The notes under the pieces: model-generated
The model's input: only the letters and a program-made list of their open reading frames with translations
Databases searched by the model: none
What the model was told of the DNA's origin: nothing
Program-made: the position numbers and the translations under genes
Shown: one piece after another, positions 17,315-25,755 of the stretch
Numbering within the stretch: position 1 is the first letter of the stretch
Layout of the letters: each line of letters opens with the position of its first letter
From: Labrys sp. KNU-23
GTDB lineage: Bacteria > Pseudomonadota > Alphaproteobacteria > Rhizobiales > Labraceae
Assembly (NCBI RefSeq): GCF_008330945.1
Contig: NZ_CP043488.1
Span: forward strand, 1,612,001 to 1,676,000
Direction: 5' to 3'
Length of the DNA: 64,000 bases

Positions 17315-17611
17315 CTAAGGTCCGGTCTTTCGCGGCACAGGCTCTACCAAACCAAGTTGGCATAGCTTGTCCAAGCAAGCTTCAACTTCTTCCTCGACTG
17401 GTTCTGCGGCATGAAAGAGACGGGCCAGCACTTGTGCTATCTCTTCTGCATCACGCGTTCCGTCACAAAGCTCGAAGACCGCGGCGGCGGTTGGATTGAG
17501 CAGATGAGCCTTCCCACGAGCAAGATCCGCAATCACCGTTCCATCGGGCAACTCGTGCCGATCCAGTCCGAATGCTTGCATATAGGCCGATGACATCAAA
17601 CGTTGGGACAC
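17315..17611 (-). CDS. PqqD-like protein (RiPP recognition element, peptide chaperone)
   Basis: A 98-residue PqqD-family protein. ELPDGTVIADLARGKAHLLN (about 20-39) gives the three-strand beta sheet, followed by PTAAAVFELCDGTRDAEEIAQ and a helical tail ending LCQLGLVEPV. This is the RiPP recognition element fold that binds precursor-peptide leaders. The start is GTG with AAGGAGG four bases upstream; an in-frame ATG five codons later is possible. It sits between a 58-residue candidate precursor peptide upstream and a NodZ-like glycosyltransferase downstream on one strand. There is no PQQ biosynthesis gene nearby, so a separate peptide system is likelier. Confidence 0.75.
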   Translation of the reverse strand: MSQRLMSSAYMQAFGLDRHELPDGTVIADLARGKAHLLNPTAAAVFELCDGTRDAEEIAQVLARLFHAAEPVEEEVEACLDKLCQLGLVEPVPRKTGP

Positions 17612-17707
17612 GAAACCTCCTTCACGATCTTCCCAGGTCGTCTCCGGTCAAATGTCTCCATGAAAACTCGTGCACAGATCTCGCGTGTACGGAAAGCTTC
17701 CGCAAGA

Positions 17708-18046
17708 TCATTCACACTCAATCCTTTTCGAACACTGCTGTATTCGTGTTCGAAAAACGCCATGTCCACCGCTCCGATTGACTTGGGGCAGGCTTAGAGT
17801 GGAATCACCGTCCGGCAGGAAGGATATCGACACCAGATTCAATCGTTGCATCCAATAGCAAGTGTAACTGGAAAAACATTGATCAATAAGCTCATTGGAC
17901 CTGCCATGCCGCGATTGAGGGCCTTTCGGCAGGAACGCGATCTCGCCACGGACGATCACAACAGGGGGGGGGCCGTAAGAGCGATGCCGTATGACAAACC
18001 GATCGCCGCGAGGGGCGCATACATCCCTCGCGGACGGGAACGACAT
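17708..18046 (-). CDS. Unrecognised ORF between candidate precursor and PqqD-like gene
   Basis: An open frame of 112 residues on the same strand as its neighbours, starting 17 bases after the precursor stop and ending 96 bases before the PqqD-like start. I recognise no domain. It contains a run of nine C (G on the plus strand, 17964-17972), encoding Pro-Pro-Pro, which is prone to slippage or sequencing error. A shift there would give a short product ending after about 25 more codons. The ribosome-binding site is weak. It may be a small modifying or immunity protein, a decayed gene, or not coding. Confidence 0.25.
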   Translation of the reverse strand: MSFPSARDVCAPRGDRFVIRHRSYGPPPVVIVRGEIAFLPKGPQSRHGRSNELIDQCFSSYTCYWMQRLNLVSISFLPDGDSTLSLPQVNRSGGHGVFRTRIQQCSKRIECE

Positions 18047-18063
18047 CAATTTTTTACCGAATA

Positions 18064-18240
18064 CTAAGTGTTACCGGTGAGCGCAAACTGCTCCGACGTT
18101 TCCATTTCATCGAGTTCAAAGCTGGCAATCTCTGGCGCCACATAAGCCGATCGATCGGCGAGCAGGTGCACTCTCTCGGGCAAATCAGCGTCCGTGACCC
18201 AAGTTCCCAGTTCGTCATTCACTTCAGGCAGAGCGCTCAT
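18064..18240 (-). CDS. Candidate RiPP precursor peptide
   Basis: A 58-residue acidic peptide beginning MSALPEVNDELGTWV, with a middle LADRSAYVAPEIASFELDE (about 28-46) and a C-terminus METSEQFALTGNT. The Y-x-x-PEI-x-SFELDE pattern resembles leader regions of PqqD/RRE-associated precursors, and the Thr/Ser/Asn-rich tail could be a modified core. It has no cysteine and no membrane segment. The ATG has AAGGATCC at good spacing. It heads the minus-strand run to the PqqD-like and NodZ-like genes. The assignment is by position, size and pattern only. Confidence 0.5.
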   Translation of the reverse strand: MSALPEVNDELGTWVTDADLPERVHLLADRSAYVAPEIASFELDEMETSEQFALTGNT

Positions 18241-18626
18241 GGATGGATCCTTCTTTCCTATTGTACACTTTCCAAACGGCGCGAAGCGAGTGCTGCCATG
18301 ATAGCACACGGCACAATAATCCACGACGCGCTCGGCACTACCTATCAGAACTACTGCGCGATGACAAACTTCTCTTCCCATCAAACACTCAATTCCGATA
18401 CTCCGATTGACAATTTAGGCCGCGTCAACGCAAGAAATCATACGTCGAATTCCTAAAGATAATTCGGATAGACTTGTTTTTCGTTACAAATAAACTAGTA
18501 AATCGATTGTTTTATATTTTGATCATATATATTTCGTTACGTTACTATAGATAAAATACATAACACATCCGAGGGTAAGATCAGTCAAAAAAACGACTAG
18601 CCATCCGAGATCCTCGGTTTTCCATT
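18241..18626. other. AT-rich intergenic region upstream of the peptide cluster
   Basis: This 386-base stretch has no gene. From about 18460 to 18570 it becomes very AT-rich compared with flanking DNA. It should hold the promoter of the peptide cluster and separates it from IS debris, and the base shift suggests recently acquired DNA. Confidence 0.45.
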
Positions 18627-18639
18627 CTAGCCTCCAAAC

Positions 18640-18850
18640 GATTCGAGCCGAAGGCGTCCAAAAGGATTATTCGCCTGCCGCGAGGATCCGAGCTTGTCGG
18701 TGACGAGGGCGCGGGCCTGTCTGCAGATGAGCTTACGCATCAGCCGCTCGGCGGCGCGCCTGTCACGCCGGCTTTGGACCCGAGCGTCAGTACGAAGCCG
18801 TCCTGATCGATGGCGCACCAGCGCCCGTGCCTGTGGCCGCCGCATGGCTG
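18640..18850 (-). pseudogene. IS6-family transposase fragment
   Basis: Minus-strand frames read RWCAIDQDGFVL and, after a frameshift near 18790, QSRRDRRAAERLMRKLICRQ and ALVTDKLGSS. These are the middle of the DDE domain of IS6/IS26-type transposases (usual pattern QS-RD--AA--F-RKLL...VTDKL-SY). Only about 65 residues remain and both ends are lost. Confidence 0.6.
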
Positions 18851-18862
18851 CCGGACGCCCGA

Positions 18863-19256
18863 CGTCGTGTTACAGGAGGCTCTCATGATGGTGTGGCATC
18901 GAAAGCCGCCAAGCAAGGTCCTGGTCCGTTCGGATCGGAACTCGCAATTTACAAGCGTGGAGCGGGCGGCGTTCCTGAAGCACCACAGTCTTGAGCATTC
19001 GATGAGTCGGCGCGGAAACTGCCATGACAACGCCGTGGCGGAGAACTTCTTCACCCCCCTCAAGCGCGAGCGCATACGACGCAGGACCTACCGAACTCGC
19101 GAGGAGGCCAGGAAGGACGTGTTCAACGACATCGAGATGCTCTACAATTCGAAGCATGAGCACGTCAGGAACGGGACGATCTCGCCATCGAGTGCGAACG
19201 GCAGCAGGAAATGTAGTCCGAGAGTGCCTGCGAAAATCGGGGCTATTCAGTCCTGA
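18863..19256 (+). pseudogene. IS3-family transposase OrfB C-terminal fragment
   Basis: The reading frame gives HRKPPSKVLVRSDRNSQFTS, then EHSMSRRGNCHDNAVAENFF (third DDE motif with the catalytic Glu) and KRERIRRRTYRTREEARKDV. This is the standard C-terminal integrase core of IS3-group OrfB. The end is frameshifted: the other frame reads IECERQQEM as expected. OrfA, the first part of OrfB and the inverted repeats are missing, and the left edge abuts the IS6 scrap on the opposite strand. Confidence 0.8.
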
Positions 19257-19493
19257 CCGCGCAGCCTGGTACAGCAAAAAGTGGATTAGGAGCGCTTGCT
19301 GACAGAAAAGTTTGCGTGAGTGGTGGTTCATAGCGGTTCGTGCGCAATCCCGAAAAGCCAATTCTGAACAAATCGTTGACCGACTAAATTAAGTCATCTT
19401 AAAATCGTTTGCGGTGATCGTGCCGGCGGAGTGACGAGTTTACTACCTGAAAGCAGATTGCCCTATTCTCGCGTGATGGAGTCTTGCGCAATA
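19257..19493. other. Intergenic region before amiC-like gene
   Basis: Nothing coding was recognised. It follows the IS3 scrap and must carry the promoter of the sensor/antiterminator pair. An alternative GTG start for that gene lies at 19431 and an ATG at 19476. Confidence 0.4.
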
Positions 19494-20684
19494 ATGAAAC
19501 GCGATCGTCCGATCCATATTGGGGTGCTGTTCTCGAAAACGGGTTGGACCGCGGCAACCGAGCGCAGCATGCTGTCTGCAACCAAATTCGCCATCGACGA
19601 GATCAATGAAGCAGGGGGCATAAACGGGCGTCAGCTCGTTCCGATCTATGGCGACCCCGAGGGAAAGCCGGCAGCCTATCAGGATATGGCCCGAGAACTT
19701 TTATCGGAAAGAAAGACAAGCATTATCCTCGGATGTTACACTTCCAGCCAGCGCAAGGCCGTCTTGAGTGTTCTGGACAGGGAGCATGGATTATTGTGCT
19801 ATCCCGCGCAATATGAAGGTTTCGAATATTCAAGAAACATCGTTTATTTCGGCGCAGTTCCCAATCAGAATAGTTTCTTCTTGGGATCTTATCTTCTAGA
19901 GAACTTCACGCCGAGACTGTACATCGTCGGTTCGGATTACGTGTGGCCTCGTGAGTCCGGGAGGATCATGGCGGATCTTATCAGCTCCCGCGACGGCGAG
20001 ATCGTTGGCCAGCGCTACCTCCGAGAAGAAGCGTCATTTGAAGAGTTCGACGCCCTGATCAAGGACATGAAAAGCCGCAAACCGGATATCGTGTTCAACA
20101 ATTTCGTCGGCAATTCGAATGTGAAATTCTACCAGGCCTATGCCGACAACGGCCTCGACGCCTACCAGATGCCGGTGGCGAGCTTGACGACCAGCGAAAC
20201 CGACATCCGGGAAATTGGCGTCGGTGCGGCATCTGGCCATATTACCGCTGCCACCTATTTCCAGTCGCAAACCAACGCGGCAAACAGATCGTGCCTTGAG
20301 CGGTATCAGGCCGCGCATGGCGAGCAGCCAAATGCGAACATGGGCTGGGAGGCTGCCTACACCCAGGCCCATGTGGTCGCGCAGGCAATGCGGCGGTGCG
20401 ATTCCGACAACGTCAATCTCGTACGCGCGCAAATCCTCGGTTCGACCTTCGACGCGCCGCAGGGTGTGATCGCCATCGATCCGTTGAATTCCCACGCGCA
20501 TGTCTGGCCCAAGATTGGTGTCATGCGGGAAGACGGGCAGTTCGACATCGTTGCCGAGACCAGCCACGCCGTACCCCCGGACCCGTATCGGGCTGCCTAT
20601 TTCCTGGATGACGAGGACACGCCATTGCGGCCCCCCGACCTGCCGAAAACGCTTCGCGCCGACTCTTTCGGCACTCAGGAGTGA
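19494..20684 (+). CDS. amiC: AmiC-like ligand-sensing protein (ABC binding-protein fold, cytoplasmic)
   Basis: A 396-residue type-I periplasmic-binding-fold protein starting MKRDRPIHIGVLFSKTGWTA with no signal peptide. It carries the AmiC/UrtA-like features INGRQLVPIYGDPEGKPAAY, LGCYTSSQRKAV and GLLCYPAQYEGFE. In the Pseudomonas paradigm AmiC holds the antiterminator AmiR inactive until an amide binds. The gene directly downstream here encodes an ANTAR protein, which supports that role rather than transport. The ligand should match the neighbouring hydantoinase/oxoprolinase and NCS1 permease, so a cyclic amide or ureide is possible. The start is uncertain among 19431, 19476 and 19494. Confidence 0.8.
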   Translation: MKRDRPIHIGVLFSKTGWTAATERSMLSATKFAIDEINEAGGINGRQLVPIYGDPEGKPAAYQDMARELLSERKTSIILGCYTSSQRKAVLSVLDREHGLLCYPAQYEGFEYSRNIVYFGAVPNQNSFFLGSYLLENFTPRLYIVGSDYVWPRESGRIMADLISSRDGEIVGQRYLREEASFEEFDALIKDMKSRKPDIVFNNFVGNSNVKFYQAYADNGLDAYQMPVASLTTSETDIREIGVGAASGHITAATYFQSQTNAANRSCLERYQAAHGEQPNANMGWEAAYTQAHVVAQAMRRCDSDNVNLVRAQILGSTFDAPQGVIAIDPLNSHAHVWPKIGVMREDGQFDIVAETSHAVPPDPYRAAYFLDDEDTPLRPPDLPKTLRADSFGTQE

Positions 20685-20765
20685 TCCAGTGATGCCTGAG
20701 AAGCCCCACGCGCTTCGACAGGCACGCCGCTCGCGACAAACGGATGCCGGTGAGAGGATCTGATC

Positions 20766-21407
20766 ATGCGGGGTTCCCATTCCTCCAGTGGCAAGGACAG
20801 GGATCAGATGGTTTCGGTCAAGGACTTGCGATCCTTGCGTGTCCTGCTCGTCCAGCCGAAGAACAGCGAAGGCGCGGCTCTACGGTCTCATTTGATGCGG
20901 ATCGGCTGTCATGTGGAAGAAATCTGGCCCCCGCCGAGCACTTTTGAGAACATCGATATCGTTTTCGCAATGTTCGACCAGATCATAGAACACAAGCTGA
21001 CGTTTGAATGGCAGGCCGACGATCCCCCTGCGGTCCTGATCGGGGTCATCGATTATGAAAACCCCCTCGCGATCGACAGGCTGCTGCGAATTCGAGCGAA
21101 TGCGGTCATCGGACTGCCGATCCGCCCCTTCGGTATTCTCACCAATCTCCTGGTAACGGTGAATAATTTCCGGCGCGAAAAGCGGCTTTGCGCAAACCTG
21201 CACCGTATGCAGGCCAAGCTCGAAACCTGCCGCACGATCGAACGCGCCAAGCTTGCGATGATGCTTACGAACAGCCGCTCGGAACAGGAGGCCTATGGCA
21301 TGCTGCGCCAGTTGGCGATGAGACGGCGAACCACGGTGGAGGTCGTTTCCGGGGAAATTCTGAACGCCCTCGACTGGTGCGACGAGGACATGCCGACATC
21401 CCCCTAG
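20766..21407 (+). CDS. amiR: AmiR-like ANTAR-domain antiterminator
   Basis: A 213-residue protein with an N-terminal receiver-like domain (about residues 20-135: LRVLLVQPKNSE...) that lacks the phospho-acceptor Asp, as in AmiR. A coiled-coil linker and a C-terminal ANTAR domain follow (TIERAKLAMMLTNSRSEQEA, then YGMLRQLAMRRRTTVEVV). ANTAR proteins bind paired hairpins in nascent RNA and prevent termination. The ATG follows AGAGGATC; an in-frame ATG at 20808 is also possible. A 23-codon frame starting ATG at 20692 bridges amiC and this gene. The target leader is probably that of the convergent hyuAB/NCS1 genes or of amiCR itself. Confidence 0.82.
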   Translation: MRGSHSSSGKDRDQMVSVKDLRSLRVLLVQPKNSEGAALRSHLMRIGCHVEEIWPPPSTFENIDIVFAMFDQIIEHKLTFEWQADDPPAVLIGVIDYENPLAIDRLLRIRANAVIGLPIRPFGILTNLLVTVNNFRREKRLCANLHRMQAKLETCRTIERAKLAMMLTNSRSEQEAYGMLRQLAMRRRTTVEVVSGEILNALDWCDEDMPTSP

Positions 21408-21446
21408 AGAAAAATGACTTTTTTCCGAATCGTCATTTTTTTCCAA
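21408..21446. terminator. Bidirectional intrinsic terminator
   Basis: AAAAATGAC and GTCATTTTT pair around a short loop, with A-rich and T-rich flanks on each side. It is placed just after the amiR stop and downstream of the convergent NCS1 gene, so it can end transcription from both directions. Confidence 0.75.
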
Positions 21447-21655
21447 CTCTTTGTTTCGACGCGTTTTCCTAATCGAAAAGTCCATCAACTTTTCTGGAGA
21501 ACGCTCTGGGGAAAGGTGCGCTCCTGACCTTCCATAGCGGACAAGGCGGGCCAGTTTCGCTCTGACGATATCCACGGAAGATGGCGCCTTGGCGGTGCGA
21601 GCCAGGGCGGTCATGCAAGCCGGGCTGCACCGAAGGCGCAGCCCGTAATTGTGTT

Positions 21656-23299
21656 CTACGTCGCCGAACTGCGTCGAGAGCCGAGCATGACCGGCTCGCA
21701 GCGCCCGGCATAGGTTCTTGCCTCGGCCCGGGCTGCCAGCAGGAATTCGCGGCGGTCGGACGCGCATGCAAGGCAAATCGGTTCATGACGGAATGAAGGG
21801 TCGCGATCCATTTCGTGGGCGATATAGGCCTGGGCACAATGACTGCAGCGGATCCTCGCAGTCCATGGATCGTCGACTTCGCTTCTGGGGTCGTGCGGCC
21901 GCTCCACGATGAACCAGTTCGCGCGCGCGATCCCCAGAGACGCGGCATAGATGACGACGGCTATCGCCAAGGTGATCGGCGGTGCCCAGATGCCGCCAAA
22001 ACTGCCACCGAAGACCAGGAGCAGGCAGCCGACGACCGATGCAACCACCCAGGCTCCAAGTCCGCCCGGATTGACCAGCGGAACCCGACCGGGACGAAAC
22101 TCCAGCATGTCAGCCTTGATCCCCCGCAGATAGCACCAGCCGATATGGGTCATGGCGACACCGACCCAGGCGACGATGATCACGCCTTGGAACTGGAGCG
22201 TTTGCAGGAGATAGCCGAAGACGTTCGTGAGCATCACAAGGAAGATCACGACCGACATGATCGCCACCCACACGGTGCGGGGCAATGAGATCTTGAATGC
22301 CCGCGCAAAGAAGTTCTGCATGTTCGTGGATGAAAGATAGAAGTTGATCGTGTTGATCCTGGTCTGGCTGACCCAGACCAGAAGCACGCCGAAAGGCCCC
22401 ATCAGCGCCACGATACCGATGATCGCCGACGTCTCCGACAACGGGCCCACGATCGGAATGGTTTCGGCGATGAAGATCCCGACCGCACCGTTGATCAGCA
22501 AAGTGACGACATAGAAGGGAATGCCGAAGCTCGTATTGCCATTGGCGACGGCATCCTCCTTGCGGCCAAAGCGGGCCACGTCCCATGTCATCATCACCAC
22601 GACCCACACGCCCATGTAGACCGTGAAGGCGAACCACCAGCCGGGAACACCCATGTCGGCGCTCTTTGCTGGAAGATGAGTCAGCCAGTTGTTTGAATAT
22701 CCGTGTGTAACGATCGCCCAGATAACGCAGGCGATAAGACCAAGGACATAGAGAGGAAGCAAAACCCCGTTGATCCGATCGAGCCAGGTGCGTACGCCAC
22801 GCATGACCAAGGGAGCGCTATAGCAGCAGACGATGAAATACCACAGGCTCATCGGTCCGCCGAAATAGTCTTGCAGTGCGATGGCGACGATCGTGCCTTC
22901 GGCAATGGCATAATAGGTGATCGTCACACCAAACAGCAGCGCGGCGAAAGTCGCGCCGACCTGTCCGAAAACCGCCCTGGAGAACAACGCGACATTCGTG
23001 CCGCTTCGCGCCGCAAAGCGGGCGGCGACGCTACACAAAATCCCGTAAACGACCGTCGATAATGCGATGCCAATCAGTGTATTCATCGTGCCGACCGAAA
23101 GTGCGACCGTACTGCCGACAACGACCCAGAACATGGCGCTCATCAGGCCGAACCAGGCCATCGCGAGCGAAAAGCGTGAGCTTCGCCAGGTCGGCGGGAC
23201 GATATGCAGCGAGAAATCTTCGGCTGCTGCCTGGCGCAGGACTCCAGGTTCGTCCTGATAGATGATCTCCGGTTTTGGAATGGTGCTGGCTGTATCCAT
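21656..23299 (-). CDS. NCS1-family permease with C-terminal zinc-ribbon-like extension
   Basis: A nucleobase:cation symporter-1 protein (cytosine/allantoin/hydantoin type) of 547 residues with about 12 membrane segments. It includes GTNVALFSRAVFGQVGA near 100, ITYYAIAEGTIVA near 126 and QTRINTINFYLSSTNMQNF near 325. The family usually runs about 430-500 residues. Here the last 75 residues form a soluble tail carrying CSHC and CLAC pairs 29 residues apart, which could bind zinc. The gene lies downstream of hyuA and hyuB on one strand, so import of a hydantoin, allantoin or similar cyclic ureide is likely. Confidence 0.85.
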   Translation of the reverse strand: MDTASTIPKPEIIYQDEPGVLRQAAAEDFSLHIVPPTWRSSRFSLAMAWFGLMSAMFWVVVGSTVALSVGTMNTLIGIALSTVVYGILCSVAARFAARSGTNVALFSRAVFGQVGATFAALLFGVTITYYAIAEGTIVAIALQDYFGGPMSLWYFIVCCYSAPLVMRGVRTWLDRINGVLLPLYVLGLIACVIWAIVTHGYSNNWLTHLPAKSADMGVPGWWFAFTVYMGVWVVVMMTWDVARFGRKEDAVANGNTSFGIPFYVVTLLINGAVGIFIAETIPIVGPLSETSAIIGIVALMGPFGVLLVWVSQTRINTINFYLSSTNMQNFFARAFKISLPRTVWVAIMSVVIFLVMLTNVFGYLLQTLQFQGVIIVAWVGVAMTHIGWCYLRGIKADMLEFRPGRVPLVNPGGLGAWVVASVVGCLLLVFGGSFGGIWAPPITLAIAVVIYAASLGIARANWFIVERPHDPRSEVDDPWTARIRCSHCAQAYIAHEMDRDPSFRHEPICLACASDRREFLLAARAEARTYAGRCEPVMLGSRRSSAT

Positions 23300-23632
23300 G
23301 GTGTCCCCTCCTGTGGTCGCGGTCGTACCAATGTCAGCTGGGCAACCAGGCTTCCGTGGCCCGTCCGCAGGATGTGAAGTGCCAACCGTCTTTTGTCGCG
23401 GATGGCTATTGGCCTACACGTGAGAACCGCCTCGAACAGGTTGATGCGCGAGTGGGCTCTCCCCCAAAAGGCGACCGGAGGAGAGCCGGTATCTTCGAGA
23501 ATGTGCGCATTGTCCTGAACGCGATGGCATTGGCGTTCCCAGCCAATCCACCGCAGTTTCCAGCCGCCTCGCCTGGCGGCGCTGTTGCGGAGGCGGTGCG
23601 TTCGCACGCTCCGCCTCCCATCCACGACCGCC
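23300..23632. other. Intergenic region with strong hairpin (23589-23618)
   Basis: The 333 bases between hyuB and the permease gene contain GGAGGCGG at 23589-23596 pairing with CCGCCTCC at 23611-23618, with an inner GTGCG/CGCAC stem and TT loop. No T-run follows, so it may be a processing, attenuation or AmiR-type site rather than a simple terminator. Nothing coding was recognised. Confidence 0.45.
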
Positions 23633-25717
23633 TCAGGCGGCTCGGGTTCTTTGGGTCGCTTCCTGGCCCAGGACTGCCAGCGTCTTGCCCCAGTAGGGCA
23701 CGACCCTGCGCTTGAACATTTGGCGAAATTGATTGGTCGTGTTGGGCAGGAGCGTGCCATCACCCCAATCGAGGATGACGCCATATTGCCGGACGCAATC
23801 CATCTCGTTGAGCTTGCCGGCGCGATAGCCCGCGGCGATCGTCTCGGCATCTTCATCGAGCCAGCCCAGGCGAGCCGCAGCGATATGCTGGCGTTCCCGC
23901 TCGGTTGCCTCGACATCGACCTCGTACTGGGCCAGATCGCGATCGATCACCCTGATGACGACGCCGTAGTCGATCCTTGCCCGCTCGACGCTGACATATT
24001 CGTCGGCCACGTCCTCGCAGACCAGTTGCGGATCGCGCAGCAAGGGGTCGCCGACGCCGCCGCCGCCTGCGGATGGACGCGTGAACACGTCATCCAGCTC
24101 CACCGGCAGATTGGAGAAGATGGAACCCAGATAGCGCTCCTTCTCCGTCCCCTTGTTCAGCCATACGCCGTGTGGGATGGAGGGCAGGCCGCCCCACATA
24201 CCCCAGGTGACCGAACGCTCGCGATCGCAGCAATAGGACACCACGATGCGCTCGCCTTCGAAGACGGAGCCGCCTTTCTCGGCGCCGAGCCCGCCTCGGG
24301 ACTCGCCAGGACCTGCCGAATCCTGAACGAAATCATGGCATTTCGTCAGCACGGGGGCCAGGCGCTCCTGGCCCTCGAGCGGCTGGATGCCATATTGCGC
24401 GCCGAACACCGGAGCGGTGGCATTGAAGCCGTCTCGGCCGTTGCGGCCGCCCCAACCGCCTGCCATCCAGTCATACCACATGAAATAGGGGCGCCCCTTG
24501 ATCCTGGTGTCGCGCCCGCCAACCAGCAGATATTCGAGATTGAAGGCGCAACCCATGGTGCGTTCGGGCAGGATTTCGGCCCAAAGGCCGAACACCGAGT
24601 TCATCAGCTTTTCGAACGGGCCGGAACAGAAGCCGGCGCAGGGGCTCGGCCAATCGGCGTTCACGACGGTTCCCGGCTCTCCCACATTCACGGTCACCGC
24701 CCGGTAGAGGCCGGAGTTCAGCGGCAGATCCGGGAACTGATATTTGGTTCCCGCCACGATGCCCGCGAAGGAGCCGCCATAGGCCGCGTTGAGGAAGGTG
24801 GAAATCTGCGGATGCGATCCCGACAGATCGTAATGGGCATGATTGCCATCGATCGTGAACTTGATCTTGATCGGGATCAAGCCTTCCTCGAGCTTGGGAT
24901 CCTGATCGATATAGTCTTCAGCGTACCAGGTACCATCAGGCAACTCGGCCAGGCGCGCGCGCATGAGCACTTCGACCCAATCCTGCACTTCCTGGAATGC
25001 GGTCTTGATCGTTTCGACACCGTATTTGTCGCAGAGCCGGATGATCTCACGCTCGGCGACCGCGGTCGCCTCGGCCTGAGCTTGCATGTCACCGATGACA
25101 TCGCCGGGATTGCGCGTGTTGGCAGCGATCATGCGGGCCACGTCTTCCAGCCAGACGCCCTTGCTCCAGACCCGTACCGGCGTGATGCGCAGCCCTTCGC
25201 CCATGTGGTCGAGCGCCGTGATGTTGAAGGAGCCGGGTGCCGCACCCCCCATGTCGGCCCAGTGGCCGTTCGCCTGGGAATATCCGATCAACTCGCCCTT
25301 GTAGAACATCGGGCGCAGGATCCGCGTGTCGTTGAAGTGACTGCCGCCGCGGAACGGGTCGTTGATGATGAAGACGTCGCCGGGGTGGATGTCGTCACCG
25401 AACGCCTCGATCACCGCCTTGCAGGTATAGTGGAGTGTTCCCACATGCGCGGCGATGTCGCCCGTTCCCTGCATCACCAGGTTGCCCTGGGGATCGCTCA
25501 GTCCCGACGAGAAGTCGCGGCAGTAGATCACGAACGAATAGCAGGTTCTCAGCAGTTGCTCGGCCATCTGGTCGACGATGTTGACGAAGGCGTTGCGCAG
25601 AACCTCGAATGTGATCGGGTCGAGTGTAGTTTTGAACACCGTCTTTCGGTCCGCGGGAAGTGGCGGATGCTGAATGCCTCTGTCGGACAGTCCCGCATAT
25701 TTGCTCAAGTTGCTCAT
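23633..25717 (-). CDS. hyuB: Hydantoinase/oxoprolinase family subunit B
   Basis: A 694-residue HyuB-type subunit of an ATP-dependent cyclic amide hydrolase or carboxylase. Typical phrases are DPITFEVLRNAFVNIVDQMA near residue 33, HVGTLHYTC, DVFIINDPFRGGSHFNDTR near 115, and the C-terminal PSAGGGGVGDPLLRDP near 570. The length is somewhat longer than the common 520-600, with an extra C-terminal portion. The start chosen has AGGAAGAAC before ATG; longer frames upstream overlap hyuA. It follows hyuA by 38 bases. Hydantoin, 5-oxoproline or acetone-carboxylase-like roles share this fold; the permease favours a cyclic ureide. Confidence 0.85.
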   Translation of the reverse strand: MSNLSKYAGLSDRGIQHPPLPADRKTVFKTTLDPITFEVLRNAFVNIVDQMAEQLLRTCYSFVIYCRDFSSGLSDPQGNLVMQGTGDIAAHVGTLHYTCKAVIEAFGDDIHPGDVFIINDPFRGGSHFNDTRILRPMFYKGELIGYSQANGHWADMGGAAPGSFNITALDHMGEGLRITPVRVWSKGVWLEDVARMIAANTRNPGDVIGDMQAQAEATAVAEREIIRLCDKYGVETIKTAFQEVQDWVEVLMRARLAELPDGTWYAEDYIDQDPKLEEGLIPIKIKFTIDGNHAHYDLSGSHPQISTFLNAAYGGSFAGIVAGTKYQFPDLPLNSGLYRAVTVNVGEPGTVVNADWPSPCAGFCSGPFEKLMNSVFGLWAEILPERTMGCAFNLEYLLVGGRDTRIKGRPYFMWYDWMAGGWGGRNGRDGFNATAPVFGAQYGIQPLEGQERLAPVLTKCHDFVQDSAGPGESRGGLGAEKGGSVFEGERIVVSYCCDRERSVTWGMWGGLPSIPHGVWLNKGTEKERYLGSIFSNLPVELDDVFTRPSAGGGGVGDPLLRDPQLVCEDVADEYVSVERARIDYGVVIRVIDRDLAQYEVDVEATERERQHIAAARLGWLDEDAETIAAGYRAGKLNEMDCVRQYGVILDWGDGTLLPNTTNQFRQMFKRRVVPYWGKTLAVLGQEATQRTRAA

Positions 25718-25755
25718 GCTGTTCTTCCTCTCCATGTTCCGATGCCGGGCGTCGC

